Origin: Liolophura sinensis
Taxonomy: Eukaryota > Mollusca > Polyplacophora > Chitonida > Chitonidae
Direction of reading: 5' to 3'
Length of the DNA stretch: 64,000 nucleotides
Assembly (NCBI RefSeq): GCF_032854445.1
Contig: NC_088305.1
Location: forward strand, 18,835,717 to 18,899,716
Below, one piece after another: positions 23,827-36,408 of this stretch. Position 1 is the stretch's first letter. Each line of letters starts with the position of its first letter. Made by a program: the position numbers and the translations under genes. Under the pieces are notes generated by a model that saw nothing but the letters and a program-made list of their open reading frames with translations, had not been told where the DNA came from and made no database searches.

Positions 23827-25400
23827 CTAGCGACAGTAATCCCCGAAATGCCCAGTGGCTAACGCTGCGTGGACTTGAACCATGAACAAAACCCCAGTGG
23901 AACTTAAACACCCAATTGCGGTACCCCGTAAACATGAATCCTGGACAAAAGCCCCGGGAACTTAAACAACCAATTGTGATAGCGCCGTAAACATGAATCC
24001 TGGACAAAAGCCCCGGAAACTTAAATATAAGCGTCAAGTCCGACATTCATATACCATTCGTAGTCCGTAAAGGGCGTTCCAAGTGGATAAACGCAAGATT
24101 CATTTCCATAACAACGTTTAACACTAACTCCCAAAAACAAAGGTATGTAAGAAATTATACAAATAAGAAATAAAGCCGGTAACACACAAGAGAGAAGCGG
24201 TCATCAGTTTTCAGTGATGCCGGGCAGACAATTAATATTCCAGGCATGAATTCCATATCAAAGTTCAAATTCGTAGTCCGTGAATGAGTTCCATGTCAAA
24301 TAAACACCCAGTTGCGATAGCCTCTAAACATGAATCCTGGACAAAAGCCGCGGGAACTTAAACACCCAATTGCGATAGCCTTGTAAACATGGATCCAATA
24401 ATCCAACAAACCCCAGCATGCTATATGGCAAATGCTCCGTGGACATTAATCGTGAGCAAAACCCCGACGGACTTTAATTCCCATTTTCGGTAGACCAGTA
24501 AACATGAATCAAAAACAGAGCTTCCGCGGACTTCAACCCCCAATTTCGATAGATCGGTAAACATGAATCCTGCGCAAAGGCCCGCCATACATGACCCCTT
24601 CGGACTTAAAACCCAACAGGCTCAATGGCCAGTGATCCCTGGACATGAATCCTGGACAAAAGACTCGCCAGACATGAACCCTGCTGACCTAAACCTCAAC
24701 AGGCCCAATTGCAAATGCGATAGCCTCATAAACATGAATTCTGGACAAAAGCCCCGGGAACTTAAACACCCAAATGTGATAGCCTCATAAACATGAATCC
24801 TGGACAAAAGCCCCGGGAACTTAAACACCCAAATGTGATAGCCTCATAAACATGAATCCTGGACAAAAGCCCCGGGAACTTAAACACCCAAATGTGATAG
24901 CGCCGTAAACATGAATCCTGGACAAAAGGCCCTGGAACTTAAACACCCAATTGTGATAGCCCCGTAAAAATGAATCCAATAATCCAATAAAGCCCAACAT
25001 CCTATATGGTAAATGCTCCGTGGACATTAATCGTGAGCAAAACCCCGACGGACTTTAACCCTCAATTTCGATAGACCAGTAAACATGAATCATAAACAGA
25101 GCTTCCGCGGACTTCAACCCCCAATTTCGATAGATCGGTAAACATGAATCCTGTGCAAAGGCCCGCCATACATGACCCTTTCGGACTTAAACCCCAACAG
25201 GCTCAATGGCCAGTCATCCCTGGACATGAATCCTGGACAAAAGACTCGCCAAACATGAGCCCTGTTGACCTAAACCTCAACAGGCCCAATGGCAAATGCT
25301 CCGTGGACATGAATCCGGGACAAAAGGCTCACCAGACAAGAGCCCAGTAGACGTAAATCCAAACATGCGATAAAGGCTTGCGGGCATAAACCTCAGTGGA
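23827..25400. repeat. Complex array: 59-bp units in a 581-bp higher-order repeat
   Basis: The short unit contains AAACATGAATCCTGGACAAA and AGCCCCGGGAACTTAAACAC. A block of about 325 bp (24391-24715) with GGCTCAATGGCCAGT and GGACATTAATCGTGAGCAAA recurs at 24972-25296, shifted by 581 bp at every anchor I compared. Reading frames here are repeat-derived. Confidence 0.85.
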
Positions 25401-26336
25401 CAGTATCTCGCCAGAGGTATGGTATGCCATCACACCGAACCCAAAATTTGCAGGCTATACCCAGATATGGCCTAAAATATGATATTCCTTATATTTTGAC
25501 TGGTATATTACAGTGTGACATTTTGACCATCGACAACTTGGCTGTCTAATTTGAATTTGACTGACCGCCTGAACTCTGATTTTGATACCTGGGCCACACA
25601 AAGTGTGGTTGAGAAAGATATTGTACATATAAGCAGTCCTATTTCCTGTAGCGAATTTAACTGTTGTTCGATGCTGCATGAAGTGGTGGTAAGCCGTAAT
25701 CATTCATTTATTCCGAAGTGCCTGCAAAAACTCCATCTGTCCACCACAACTGAAGGCGAAAGTGATAGGAATTTTTCTGAATGGCGGACGTTTCGGTGGA
25801 ATGAACTTCTCTCTGTACAGCTGAGAGGGAATAACTGCTTCCGATTTCGTGCCCAGCAACAATTCCGTTTCCTTGGAAAAGTATTTTAGTGACGTCTAAT
25901 GAATTACAAATCTGATAACAATACATCAGTCAGAGTAATTCCAGACCAGTGACAAAGTACAATTAAAATCACTCCATCTTTTTTTAACCTAATTTTGATT
26001 AAGCATTGCTGCTAGGTGGTGTGTAATTTGCTTCTATTTAAGCATTTACATGAACATTTGAAATAAAACCCCAACCGAAGTTAACTGACAAGAGGACGTA
26101 TTTCAACGGTCAGGCGTGACTATGTGCCAATTACATATATCGCTGCTCTGGCTGTGCCCTCCATGTTTTTTTGTTGTTTTTTGTTTTTTTTTTGTCTTTT
26201 ATGTAGTATATTTATATCAGAAAACATGGTGTTTTGCATTTTGAACTGTACAGCATCTTTCGCGACGAAATTCATTAACACGGCTTTCAAATAGCTGTGC
26301 AGAAGCCCAAATTAACTGGTACAGTTTTATTTCCAG

Positions 26337-26501
26337 AAGAAAAGCAGTGAGCAGTCACCTGGGTGGAAGTGGACAGTGGAACACGTGATATACCCCGCCT
26401 TGAGGAACACTTTACATCCACCCAAGGCCTTTGCGGAGGACGCCACGATTCTGCAAATTGCTAATTTGCACGATCTGTACAAAGTGTTTGAGAGGTGTTG
26501 A
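26337..26501 (+). CDS. MLH1: MLH1 terminal exon with FERC C-terminus and stop
   Basis: The acceptor TTTTATTTCCAG is followed by 54 codons and TGA at 26499-26501. After a short linker (KKSSEQSPG) comes [14 protein letters not shown], then [17 protein letters not shown] and DLYKVFERC. The last four residues FERC are the invariant MLH1 C-terminus, which in the known MutL-alpha structures contributes a residue to the metal site of the PMS2-type endonuclease. The length is one codon less than in human, from memory. The frame is intact and phase 0 with exon 18. This exon fixes the gene as MLH1 rather than PMS1, PMS2 or MLH3, which lack this end. Confidence 0.97.
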   Translation, partial: KKSSEQSPGWKWTVEHVIYPALRNTLHPPKAFAEDATILQIANLHDLYKVFERC

Positions 26502-27042
26502 TCGTAAGCTGATTCCTGATTGATGGGATTACACAGGGGCAGAGAACAGTCCTCAGATTTTGACGCACTGCAGATAAAACTGTTGCGTGAGAACTACAGC
26601 CATATGTCTCACGTGGCAGGATGTGATTGCTCTTGAATGATGACATAAATGGATGTTATTTTCAGCAAGACCAGCCCTTTTAGTGGCGATGTCCTCGAGC
26701 CGAAGATGGAATCGGTGAGGCCAGTTGACAGCGGGCTTAGTCAGGTCAGAAGCGGTAACCGGTGATTACGGTGGATTGGCCGTCCATCAGATTGGCAGTC
26801 GATCAAGTAAACAATTTATTCTTAATCCGAAGTACGGTGACTTCGGAACTGTAGTGAATGGAAGACGGATGTGTTTGACGTTCTAGTATAAATACACATA
26901 CGTCTGTCTCTGACATTGAAATATTGGCTTCGACATATACATATATTGTGTCTGTAAATAGGCTGGAAAACAGGTAAAATCAATACTGTTGATTACAGTT
27001 GCCATGAAGCAAAATACTGTTAATATGTAAACTGATGGCGTC

Positions 27043-27048
27043 AATAAA
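27043..27048 (+). terminator. Candidate MLH1 poly(A) signal AATAAA
   Basis: The first canonical AATAAA I see after the MLH1 stop lies about 540 bp downstream, followed by T-rich sequence. It would give a 3' UTR of roughly 560 bp. A SINE begins about 130 bp further on. No transcript evidence was available. Confidence 0.45.
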
Positions 27049-27169
27049 AACTCCATTTATCTTCTGCTACAGTTTGTGTTTTAGATTCATCTGCCTGTAG
27101 GATTAGATTATTTGATTGATTGGTATTTAACACCGTGCACAGGAAATTTTCATGTATATTACGACGGGG

Positions 27170-27500
27170 GAACGGGTAGTGGCCGAGTGGTTAACAGTGC
27201 TCGCCTTTTAGATAACGGTTCAATTACAGTCTTGGTCAGGAGATTTTGTACATTTCTGGTGACAATAACTGATAAACGAGACTAGTATAAGAAGATCGTT
27301 TGCGTGGAAGACCACTTGTCTTCCAATATAATATGGTATGCATGTCTCTAAGTCAAACACGGGTAAGTTTGTCAGAATCTTGCCAAAAGTCAGAGGTCTA
27401 CGCTGGGCACCCGGTTTCGTCCATCCATAAAACTGAGCTCCATCGAACCAGTTAATAATTCTTGGATATTGCGTTAAAGAAGTCAAATAACGAAATAATT
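27170..27500 (+). mobile_element. tRNA-derived SINE with a Ser/Leu-type head, decayed
   Basis: The head has an A box TGGCCGAGTGG at 27180-27190, as in class II tRNAs, and a B-box-like GGTTCAATTAC at about 27218. About 190 bp later comes CCCGGTTTCGTCCATCCATA and a decayed CGTTAAAGAAGTCAAATAAC end resembling the SINE 3' domain. On the - strand a 217-codon reading frame (27220-27873) overlaps it and is partly SINE antisense. Confidence 0.65.
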
Positions 27501-28491
27501 TAGTAAAATACAGGGTTGTGAGTCGAGTAAACCGAGAATGTACATTGTATTTTTTTTGATAAGATTGTGTTGTAGTATTCACCCTGCAAAGCAGACCTAA
27601 TAATAGAGTTGTAATGACTGCCAGACCATTTAGCGTTGCTGGGTAAGACAGCAGCTCTCTAGGTGGCTCTGTTGATGGGTGAAATTTTGTCATCCTACGT
27701 TTTAACGTTCGCGATTCGCTGGAAGAGGGTCGCCACGATATAGCTGAAAATATTGCCAATGTGCCGTTAACCTGTGAACATTCATGTACTCGACGAATGG
27801 CCTGCGAGCAAGACAACGTGGAGTCCATGAGGATGCTGTAGTTATTGGGTATGCGCTTGTTTGTCTGTGACATACAGTGTAAGTGTTTTTATTTCGGCAA
27901 CTGTTGGTTCCACAGCATCTTTTCAGCACGGAAGTTGTGGAGTGGTTTGCTTATTCCCTTCTATTTTTCCACCGTGATGGTCATGGGAGGGGTTAGGGTG
28001 ACAATTATGTACGAATATCTCAGCAAGCCCAAGTCTTCTAGACGACTGGAGGTGTTATGAGGCCATTGTTTACCTCATAAGCTGAGGTACAAGCTTCCCC
28101 TTAGCGACCCCCGCAAAATTGATCGATTAAGGGCACGTGCCTTCAAATTATCTTGGCCATGTCAGGTAGCCCAAAGAGGGTCAGACGATTTGTCATGCTA
28201 TAGTTTAATGCGATAGTTGCACATGCAAAACCGTCGAGTTATTACACTGTGGTATGTTGACCAAACGTTTGGATATACATTTATTTTCAAAAATGGCGAC
28301 AAACTAAAGAAAACAATGTAGGCTATTAAAGGTATTATATACATACAAAAACAGATGAGAAGAGGACACAAGACAAAGGCAGTGAGTATAAACTCATTCA
28401 GTAACCAACAGCGGAACCAACGACGGAAAGTTTTCATTGTTTTCTGGCATCTATGACAGCTTTGAGAATTGGTTAACTTCTTACATTTACC

Positions 28492-28520
28492 TGAGTACGG
28501 CGTAAAACACCAATCAAAAA
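28492..28520 (+). mobile_element. SINE family 1 3' tail remnant
   Basis: CTGAGTACGGCGTAAAACAC followed by CAATC and an A run is the last 25 bp of family 1 with nothing recognisable upstream. It is an extreme 5' truncation or a deletion remnant. Confidence 0.7.
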
Positions 28521-28688
28521 AAAAATCTTACATTTACCATGGAGTACAAGCTCCTGGGTTTTGTGCGCGCAATTAATGGTTTAGTTAAACCATTCTACGG
28601 CACTATCATAACGCAGTGTCGTAAATTACGAAAGTTAAAATCGCAACTTTCCCACTTTCTAAATTGATACATGTTAACTGTTGTGAAT

Positions 28689-29150
28689 TGTGAGTGCCAT
28701 CATTGTAAAATGTGAGCGCCGTCATTGTAAAATGTGAGTGCCATCATTTTAAAATGTTACGCTGGGCATAATGGTTGTAGACTGTGAAATGTGAGTGCCA
28801 TCATTGTAAAATGTTACGCGGGGCTTAATGGTTGGTTGTAGACTGTGAAATGTGAGTGCCATCATTGTAAAATGTTACGCGGGGCTTAATGGTTGGTTGT
28901 AGACTGTGAAATGTGAGTGCCATCATTGTAAAATGTTACGCAGGGCATAATGATTGTAGACTGTGAAATGTGAGTGCCATCATTGTAAAATGTTACGCGG
29001 GGCGTAATGGTCGGTTGTAGACTGTGAAATGTGAGTGCCATCATTGTAAAATGTTACGCGGGGCTTAATGGTTGGTTGTAGACTGTGAAATATGAGTGCC
29101 ATCATTGTAAAATGTTACGCGGGGCGTAATGGTTGGTTGTAGGTTGTAAA
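28689..29150. repeat. 57-61-bp tandem array, about seven copies
   Basis: The unit is TGTGAAATGTGAGTGCCATC, ATTGTAAAATGTTACGCGGG and GCTTAATGGTTGGTTGTAGA plus C; some copies lack GGTT. Two short 23-bp units at the left end carry only TGAGTGCCATCATTGTAAAA. Confidence 0.92.
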
Positions 29151-31754
29151 ATAATACATTTTGAACATTGATAATGTGGAACACAACACCTAATAGTGTT
29201 AATTCGACATAACATACGTTAGAACATTTTTTAAAGATTTAAAGGGGAAGAGAACATAAAAATGATGCCTAAATCAGATAAAAGAGCGTCAAAACTTATT
29301 TGCAAATATGATCTTCAATATTTTTTTGGATTTTTTTTTCGTGGGAACAGGGTATTTGGAAATATTTTTGTATGGTGGGTATTTGGGATCAACTTTTGGT
29401 ATTTATCGTTGTTGCATAATAATGTTCTAAGTAACGATGTGATGCTTGTCTAATAAATTTATTTGAATGTAAATTTGTTGTTTATATTGAAAATATAAAT
29501 ATGATCCAAATTGAGGTTTGATACATTTCTTAGCTGAAAAGAACAAATTCTAGTGCAAAAATATTTATTAAACGTGTGTTGCATCCCGTTTATGACTTTA
29601 TTAAACAAAGACTACAAATTCCAAATACCCACTTTACAAACATTATTTTCAAGTGTCTTTTTCTCTTGAAGGAAAAATCGGAAAATAATATTGAAGACTA
29701 CATTTACGAATAACTTTTCGCACTCTTTCATCTGAACTTTTTATGTATTCTCCACCTTTAAGACGTTCAGTTTAAATTTTGTGTTAACCTAAAACAACAC
29801 TCAAAAAAGAATAAATAATAATAATCAGAAAGGAAAATAACTTTTTAATTATCAACTATTATCTCGTTAACAAGTCGTAAATTATGCTGATTGCTCTTTG
29901 CCGCCGTTTTATCGTTTTGTCTGCTCTAGCAAAGCTATTGCAAGGAGCAGGTTAAACCAGATGAAAGGTTTTAGTTCTTGTGTAAGAAAGTTCAGCGCAC
30001 GAAAACAGGTGTTTAAGGAAAGATTTGTCAGGAGCTGTGGACTAATGGGTATTTTTCATGGTTTTCGTCGCCTCGGGCTGTCGGAGTGATATCAGTCTGT
30101 ATCCCAGGACTGGCGGCTGACAACCTGAACCGTGATGTGCATATTTCGCTAAATACTATGACACCAGCTTAGCTACACATCATAACACGAATCTAGAATG
30201 GAACAGATCGGTTTTGATACTTGCAATCTTAACTAATGCCTGTGGCAAATTTCCTTAACCAAATTGTTTCCACATATGTGCTTTTTTCTCTTTAAGTCCA
30301 GCCATTGATTGTCAGGTCCCCGAGCCATATTCCCTTGTTCCAATATAATGCAATATAACCAAAAGTTTCACCGAATGTGTTGGCTCGGCTAGAGGTCTTA
30401 GCCTCGTGTAGGGTCAGTTGCCGATACCTTAGCTTAAAGGTTTACAGAATCGATTCTGTACCTAGCCTAAAACTGAATTTTGGGTTTGGTACATTTATTC
30501 AAGCGTGACCAAAGATGCAATATTTAAACCCCGGAAGCCCTATCTCAACTATTCCTTAAAGTCAAAATTTAACACACCGCTTAGAACTTATTTTTGAACC
30601 CTAGAAATTAAAATTTTGAATTTTTGATTTGACAACGTTCTGAATTTTGACTTAAGACACAAATGGCTTTGTGGAATCGGCCCCCAAATTACCACCAACC
30701 TTAGCACCTGTCATAGTGGCTGATGGAAAGTGACATTTCCTTGCTACTGGAATGGATTTAAACTTCATTGTTTACAACAATCTGGTTAAACTGAACCACT
30801 CACCGGTCAAATCTGATATACTTGGCGGCGAGCTCCTTTGTTGGTGTTGACAAGGTTTAAGGCGGCGACGAAACCATTTGAACATTACCTTATTGCGAGT
30901 ACGTCTCCTCAGCTGATGTATTTTTCATTTGAGCATTTAAGTGCCGCCTCTAGTTATGGTTTCACTGTAACAGACGTTTGGTCTATAATTGTTCTCGCCT
31001 GGTACCAGTGATAAGAGGAATTTAAATTTGACGCCAGGAACAACCAAGTACCCAGAGCTGTTTTTCCTGGAAAAAGCCATTTCTCTGTAAAAACTGTTTC
31101 TCATTTCGGCTTGTCAACTTGGGTTTTTTTTTTTTAACGTTCAAGTTTGAACTATGTTTAATTCAAGATCTTCCATGAATTGAGTCTTTTCGCTTTTACC
31201 TTCATTCGAAATAACTTTCTCTGTTTCCGGTCAGGCCGATGTTGATTTCCCCCAGGTCTTACGAATTATGTGTGGAGGCTGGAACACCCCAAACCATACC
31301 CAAACGTGGACGCAAGCCTATTGCATTAAACACTATTTTGACGAAAGCTTTGAGAGTACCCGGTTCTGCCCTGAGTGGATGCGACTAGTCTCTTGGTGAG
31401 GGTCGTTGTCGAGGTCAAAGCGGCCTGTCGAATGAAGGGTCACGTTGTCCTTTCCTTGTCTTTCGCGAAGGTGCTAGCGGTTCATGTAGTCTGAAAAAGG
31501 CAGTGTGTTCCAACACTAGACTGGCGTCAGTCTGTCCCACCAACATTACTTCATTCCAGCTTCGTGTCAGAGAGGATATGTGTACTGGCTCGCTTCAATC
31601 CTATGTCAGAGGAATTCCAGAGCATTTCACTGGCTGTATTTGACCAAACAATTTAGCCAAAAATCGTGCAATTTAAAGGCGGATGAAAGTAAAAAAAACA
31701 TCACTGTTGGTTCTGAATCTAACAGTTTTTCCATCACCCTACCTTTTCAAACAA
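29151..31754. other. No gene or repeat recognised
   Basis: AT-rich unique sequence with only short frames (up to about 63 codons). Confidence 0.45.
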
Positions 31755-32050
31755 ACCGCATTAAAAGAGGAAGTTGTAACTCCCTCGCCTGGCATTCAGC
31801 ATGAAGGGGATAGTGCATGCTTCTAGAGACTTGTTGACCCGTATCAGTATAATGGATCGGTCGGGGCTGCTTACTTGCCTTCAGTAAGGCGTCTCAGTGA
31901 AGCAGTACTAAATAAAAGAGCGGTGGAAATCCGTCCTGCAACAAAGGAGACACATTACATGCACTCTAACGACTCCTTTGTCGTCATATGACTGAAAAAT
32001 TGTTGAGTACGACGTTAAAGCCCAAGCACTCACACACTCACTCACTCACC
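31755..32050 (+). mobile_element. SINE, family 2, 5'-truncated
   Basis: The copy begins near AAAAGAGGAAGTTGTAACTC, contains CCCGTATCAGTATAATGG, AAAAGAGCGGTGGAAATCCG and CGTCATATGACTGAAAAATT, and ends in (CACT)n. It is close to the copy in the MLH1 exon 17 acceptor but lacks the tRNA head. Confidence 0.88.
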
Positions 32051-32984
32051 CAGACAAACAGCAACACACCTTTTTAAGATGAGCAGAACTCTTAGAATGG
32101 GACAAAATGAGTATATTAGTCTACACAAAATTTTAGGGAAAATATACGCGACAATATAAGACGACGTTCTCCGAAATAGGGAAGAATCTAATAAGCTGTC
32201 AACAGATATTTCGTCAGAGGCTCATACAGCCTTCAGACTTCGGTTTTAAGCCAGGCTTGGTAATTGGACAGTCGAGGAACCCTGTAAGATTACTGTTACA
32301 AGCTTTAGGTCTGATCGAGGTATTCTTACATGGACTTGACAATCAGAACCATAAGCTAAAAAGCTGCCCAAGGGTATATCGCCAAAATACTAACGCTCAT
32401 GAATTCTGCTGTGTGTTTGTAACAAAGGAGGGTAATTGGGACCGATAAGGGCCTACTTACTACTGTCACTAGCTTCCAGGTTCGATCGAGGTATATACTG
32501 TTACATGGGCTTGTGGAATCCGTATAGTTAGATGTATTGGCCATCTTTGCGATGTTTTTCCATACGCTTTTCGTGTAAAACCTTTCAAGCTCTTCATTCT
32601 ATTCAGGAGGAAGATGTAGGTCAGAATTGTGAGGATTTTGTCGTAGTACGAGAACAATCTACTTGCACTGAAGGAAAACCATTTAGGGTGTATTTTTTAT
32701 ATAACTTGAGCAATAAAACAGCACAATTCTATACGACTGAATGAGGTGTGTGGATGCGGGTTTGATTTTTAAAGCTTCCAACATCATTTTGGTCATATCA
32801 TTTTGATTTGGGGACGAGCCTATACCGGTCCTGGGTTCAATCCCAGTGAATGGCCTTGGCTAACAGAGAACATTCATGCACCTAGAACATCCCATGTGTG
32901 TTTTCAACAACATCAAAAACTACTGATTGCTTCACTTTGTATCATTTCGTCTCAGTTGTGTACTTTATATACTTCCTTTAGTTC

Positions 32985-33105
32985 TTTGGTAAATTGTAGT
33001 TTGTGTTAGACGTCGTTTTGGGAATTTGCTTTATGATTATTGATCCGGATTCACGGCGGGTATAAAAATGTCCGTGTAGACGCATAGATTCAACGTTATT
33101 CATCA
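32985..33105. repeat. Dispersed repeat, copy 1
   Basis: CGTTTTGGGAATTTGCTTTA, TTATTGATCCGGA and GCGGGTATAAAAATGTC occur here in the same order and spacing as in a second copy at 49.1 kb. Family unknown. Confidence 0.6.
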
Positions 33106-33135
33106 GGTCATCTGCCAACAGTAAATTGGTTGATT

Positions 33136-33290
33136 GGAGCGGACTGTGATCGAGCGGTTAAGTTGCTTGTCTTTCACTAGCCCGGACACATGATTTTCAG
33201 TCTGAAAGCTGGTGTTGGACAGGGGATTTGTAGATCGCCGCTGTCACTGTTCGTTGAGTCCACGAGTCTCGTGAGGCTGTTTGCGCCCTC
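33136..33290 (+). mobile_element. tRNA-derived SINE, fourth type
   Basis: TGTGATCGAGCGGTTAAGTT resembles the A-box arm of a class II tRNA. After about 60 bp comes GACAGGGGATTTGTAGATCG and CCGCTGTCACTG. A similar block, GACAGGGAGTTTGTAGATTT, lies near 13345 and a - strand relative at 8.5 kb. Confidence 0.5.
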
Positions 33291-33312
33291 TACCTCTTGT
33301 TGAAGACCACTT

Positions 33313-33598
33313 CTCCTCCACCAATATGGCGTACACTTATCATCCACCAATATGGCGTACATTTATCATCCAGCAATGTGAGGTACACTTTTCATCCGCT
33401 AATATGGCGTACGCTTCTCCTCCACCAATATGGCGTACACTTCTCCACCAATATGGCGTACACTTCTTATCCACCAATATGGCGTACACTTCTTATCCAC
33501 CAATGGGACGTACACTTCTCATCCACCAATATGGCGTACACTTATCATCCACCAATATGGCGTACACTTCTCATACACCAATATGGCGTACACAGTTA
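33313..33598. repeat. 24-26-bp tandem array, about 11 copies
   Basis: The unit is CCACCAATATGGCGTACACT plus TCTCAT. Unit length varies between 24 and 26 bp, so frames change from copy to copy. A lone CCGCCAATATGGTGTAC at 50.43 kb may be a relic of the same sequence. Confidence 0.92.
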
Positions 33599-34443
33599 TT
33601 CCGGGGAAATCCGGTTTTCCATTTCCGTAAATCGCAACGCTATCGTCTAAGTGAAAACTTTGAAAGTTTGGCGTTAAACAACAATCAAATTTTTAAAAAA
33701 ATAAATAAATCAAACGGACTGAATAAGTTTATCGCCTTGATGCGCCAACCGGGCATATCGTGTACGAAAAAGTGATTCTCCTTACCCACTATTAGCCGCT
33801 TTCATGTGAAAATGCCGACGCCTCTCGTGCTTTATCCCTATCTCCTAAAAGACGATGGAGAGGGCGTGTTATCGCTGGTAAGATACTTGCCTTTGTCGTT
33901 AGTCCTAACACGCGATATGTTGGTTCCGTCCTTAACCTTCGACGGGGATATTTCCAAATTGATCGTCTTTGTCGCAGGGGCCTGGACGCCTTATATATCA
34001 CTTAGTACTGGCTCTTGAGTAAAAATGTGTGTTATCTGTCTTACCAAGAGCGGCGGTTACCGCTGAAAAGGGCGATGGCCGCGTATGTATAAGATCCATG
34101 GTTTCCTGTGCACAAGGGCTGTATTTTTTGAAGCAAAAATGCGTTGCTGTTTGGTATATAAGGACAGATGTTTCCTGAGCGCTTACGATGACATTGTGTG
34201 CTTTATACCGTTGTACGTACTTAAAGGACTGATCAGTAAGGTGATATGTTGTTTTGCATTGACATCGGCAGGATTAATGTACTGTTTTCGTTTCATTGCA
34301 GTCGTCACTGTTCTCCTTCGGGTATTTAATACTCCGCTATTGTTCATGTGGGCCTTCACCGACATCCACTGTTTATCATCTGTAGTTAATGTTAGAAGAT
34401 AATAAGTAGTGAGTCAGCTAAAACTGTACTGAAGTGAAATTTT

Positions 34444-35297
34444 AGGATTTACAAATGCAGCTGTTGTATCGGTCAGCTGGTATTGTTTTCTCCTTACCCA
34501 CTATTAGGGTTTACAAATGCAGCTGTTGTATCGGTCAGCTGGTATTGTTTTCTCCTTACCCACTATTACGGTTTACAAATGCAGCTGTTGTATCGGTCAG
34601 CTGGTATTGTTTTCTCCTTACCCACTATTAGAGTTTACAAATGCAGCTGTTGTATCGGTCAGCTGGCATGGTTTTCTCCTTATCCACTATGAGGGTTTAC
34701 AAGTGCAGCTGTTGTATCGGTCAGCTGGTATTGTTTTCTCCTTACCCACTATTAGGGTTTACAAATGCAGCTGTTGTGTCGGTCAGCTTGTATTGTTTTC
34801 TCCTTACCCACCATGAGGGTTAGAAGTGCAGCTGTTGTATCGGTCAGCTGGTAGGCCTATTGTTTTCTCCTTACCCACCATGAGGGTTTACAAGTGCAGC
34901 TGTTGTATCGGTCAGCTGGTATTGTTTTCTCCTTACCCACTATTAGAGTTTACAAATGCAGCTGTTGTATCGGTCATCTGGCATTGTTTTCTCCTTACCC
35001 ACCATGAGGGTTTACAAGTGCAGCTGTTGTATCGGTCAGCTGGTATTGTTTTCTCCTTACCCACTATTAGGGTTTACAAGTGCAGCTGTTGTATCGGTCA
35101 GCTGGTATTGTTTTCTCCTTACCCACTATTAGGGTTTACAAATGCAGCTGTTGTATCGGTCAGCTGGTATTGCTTTCTCCTTACCCACAATTAGGGTTTA
35201 CAAGTGCAGCTGTTGTATCGGTCAGCTGGTATTGTCTTCTCCTTACCCACTATTAGGGTTTACAAATGCAGCTGTTGTATCGATCTACTGGTATTGC
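34444..35297. repeat. 62-bp tandem array, about 14 copies
   Basis: The unit contains GGGTTTACAAATGCAGCTGT, TGTATCGGTCAGCTGGTATT and GTTTTCTCCTTACCCACTAT. Copies are very similar, suggesting recent expansion. A TTACCCACTATTAG at 33783 just outside may mark the ancestral sequence. Confidence 0.95.
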
Positions 35298-35489
35298 TTT
35301 GTTGTATTGGTTAGCTGATTTCTAGGAAGTGTACTAAACTGACACCTATACAAACTAATTTTCCGATTAACGGTTTTATCTCTTTAATTAGAGAAATCCC
35401 AGCCCCGCTGGAACGTTCTGCGGAAACCGCTTGGTGATAAATTAATTCTTAGGAAAAATTTGTCTGCAGATTTTCTGGATCGTCTTCTG

Positions 35490-35800
35490 GTCACCCCCTC
35501 GCCATGACCAGCACATTGGCAATGGCTTGGCCGCCACGATGGTAGCGGTTTCTGCAGCACATTGGCAATGTTTTCGGCACCAGAATGACAGAGGTTTCGG
35601 TAGGACAATTGCGGAAATTTGGGCGGCACAATCGCAGTGATATCGGCAGCTCAATGTTAGTGGTATCAGCATCACAGTGGCAGTGGTATCGGCATTACAG
35701 TGGCAGTGGTTTCGACAGCACATTGACAGTGGATTTGGCAGCACATTGACAGTGGATTCGGCAGCACATTGACAGTGTGCACAATGCACAAGGGTTTCAT
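35490..35800. repeat. Degenerate array of about 20 bp units
   Basis: Units resemble GGCAGCACATTGACAGTGGA and GGCATCACAGTGGCAGTGGT. Similarity decays to the left. Confidence 0.75.
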
Positions 35801-35884
35801 AAGCACATGAGTGGCTGTTTACCAAACACTACCGGAAACCTTTTTTAGAGAAAATATCTACTTTATTAACTACTATTCCAATGG

Positions 35885-36135
35885 CAGAAATAGGAAGCTG
35901 GCTGGGGTAGGGACTTTTGTAGATTTTACAGCTTTTGGTTTGTTCGTAGATCTTTGGTGACAAGCAATCGTGGAGGCATTTCAAGATTACTCGTATGCCA
36001 CCAATGTGTGGTGCAGGTGCTTACGTTACTTGGTTCGTGACTTACTTTATCAAAAACTGACTCTTTACTCTTGAACCATAAGTAAAATTGAGTTGAGTTT
36101 AGTGTTCAAACAACACTCAAATAAATAAATTTGAA
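35885..36135 (+). mobile_element. Possible decayed SINE
   Basis: A segment with GGACTTTTGTAGATTTTACA and, at its end, GTTGAGTTTAGTGTTCAAAC then AACACTCAAATAAATAAATT looks like the body and tail of a SINE of another type. There is no clear tRNA head. Confidence 0.35.
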
Positions 36136-36408
36136 AATGCAACTGTAATTCAGCGGTTTAGTAAGGCATGTTTTATGTTGATGGAATTTATTTCTGCACT
36201 AACGTAGTTCGATTCCGTTTTTCTATTCAACACGAAGATATTGATTTATACTTATACGCCTTTAATCACACTTAATAACATCCGAGCAAGCAGGATGTCC
36301 ACAGATCCTGGAGATCAGGATGTGTTATGGCAATCTGTTTACTTTTCCCTGCCAACTCGGCTCTGGTCTTTGTGATAACTTTACAATGAAGTGCGAAGTA
36401 TAGATATG

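Larger units (their letters stand above)
20378..26336 (+). other. MLH1 intron 18
   Basis: The intron is 5.96 kb, the longest of the three, with two tandem arrays (21.2 and 23.8-25.4 kb), a G run and three SINE fragments. It opens with GTACTT and ends with TTTCCAG. Confidence 0.9.

Noticed and set aside
27220-27873. 217-codon gene on the - strand
   Set aside because: Its 3' half overlaps a decayed SINE read in antisense, and I recognise no domain in the rest.
33281-33775. 164-codon frame
   Set aside because: It is built from the 24-26-bp tandem array and a decayed SINE-like tail.
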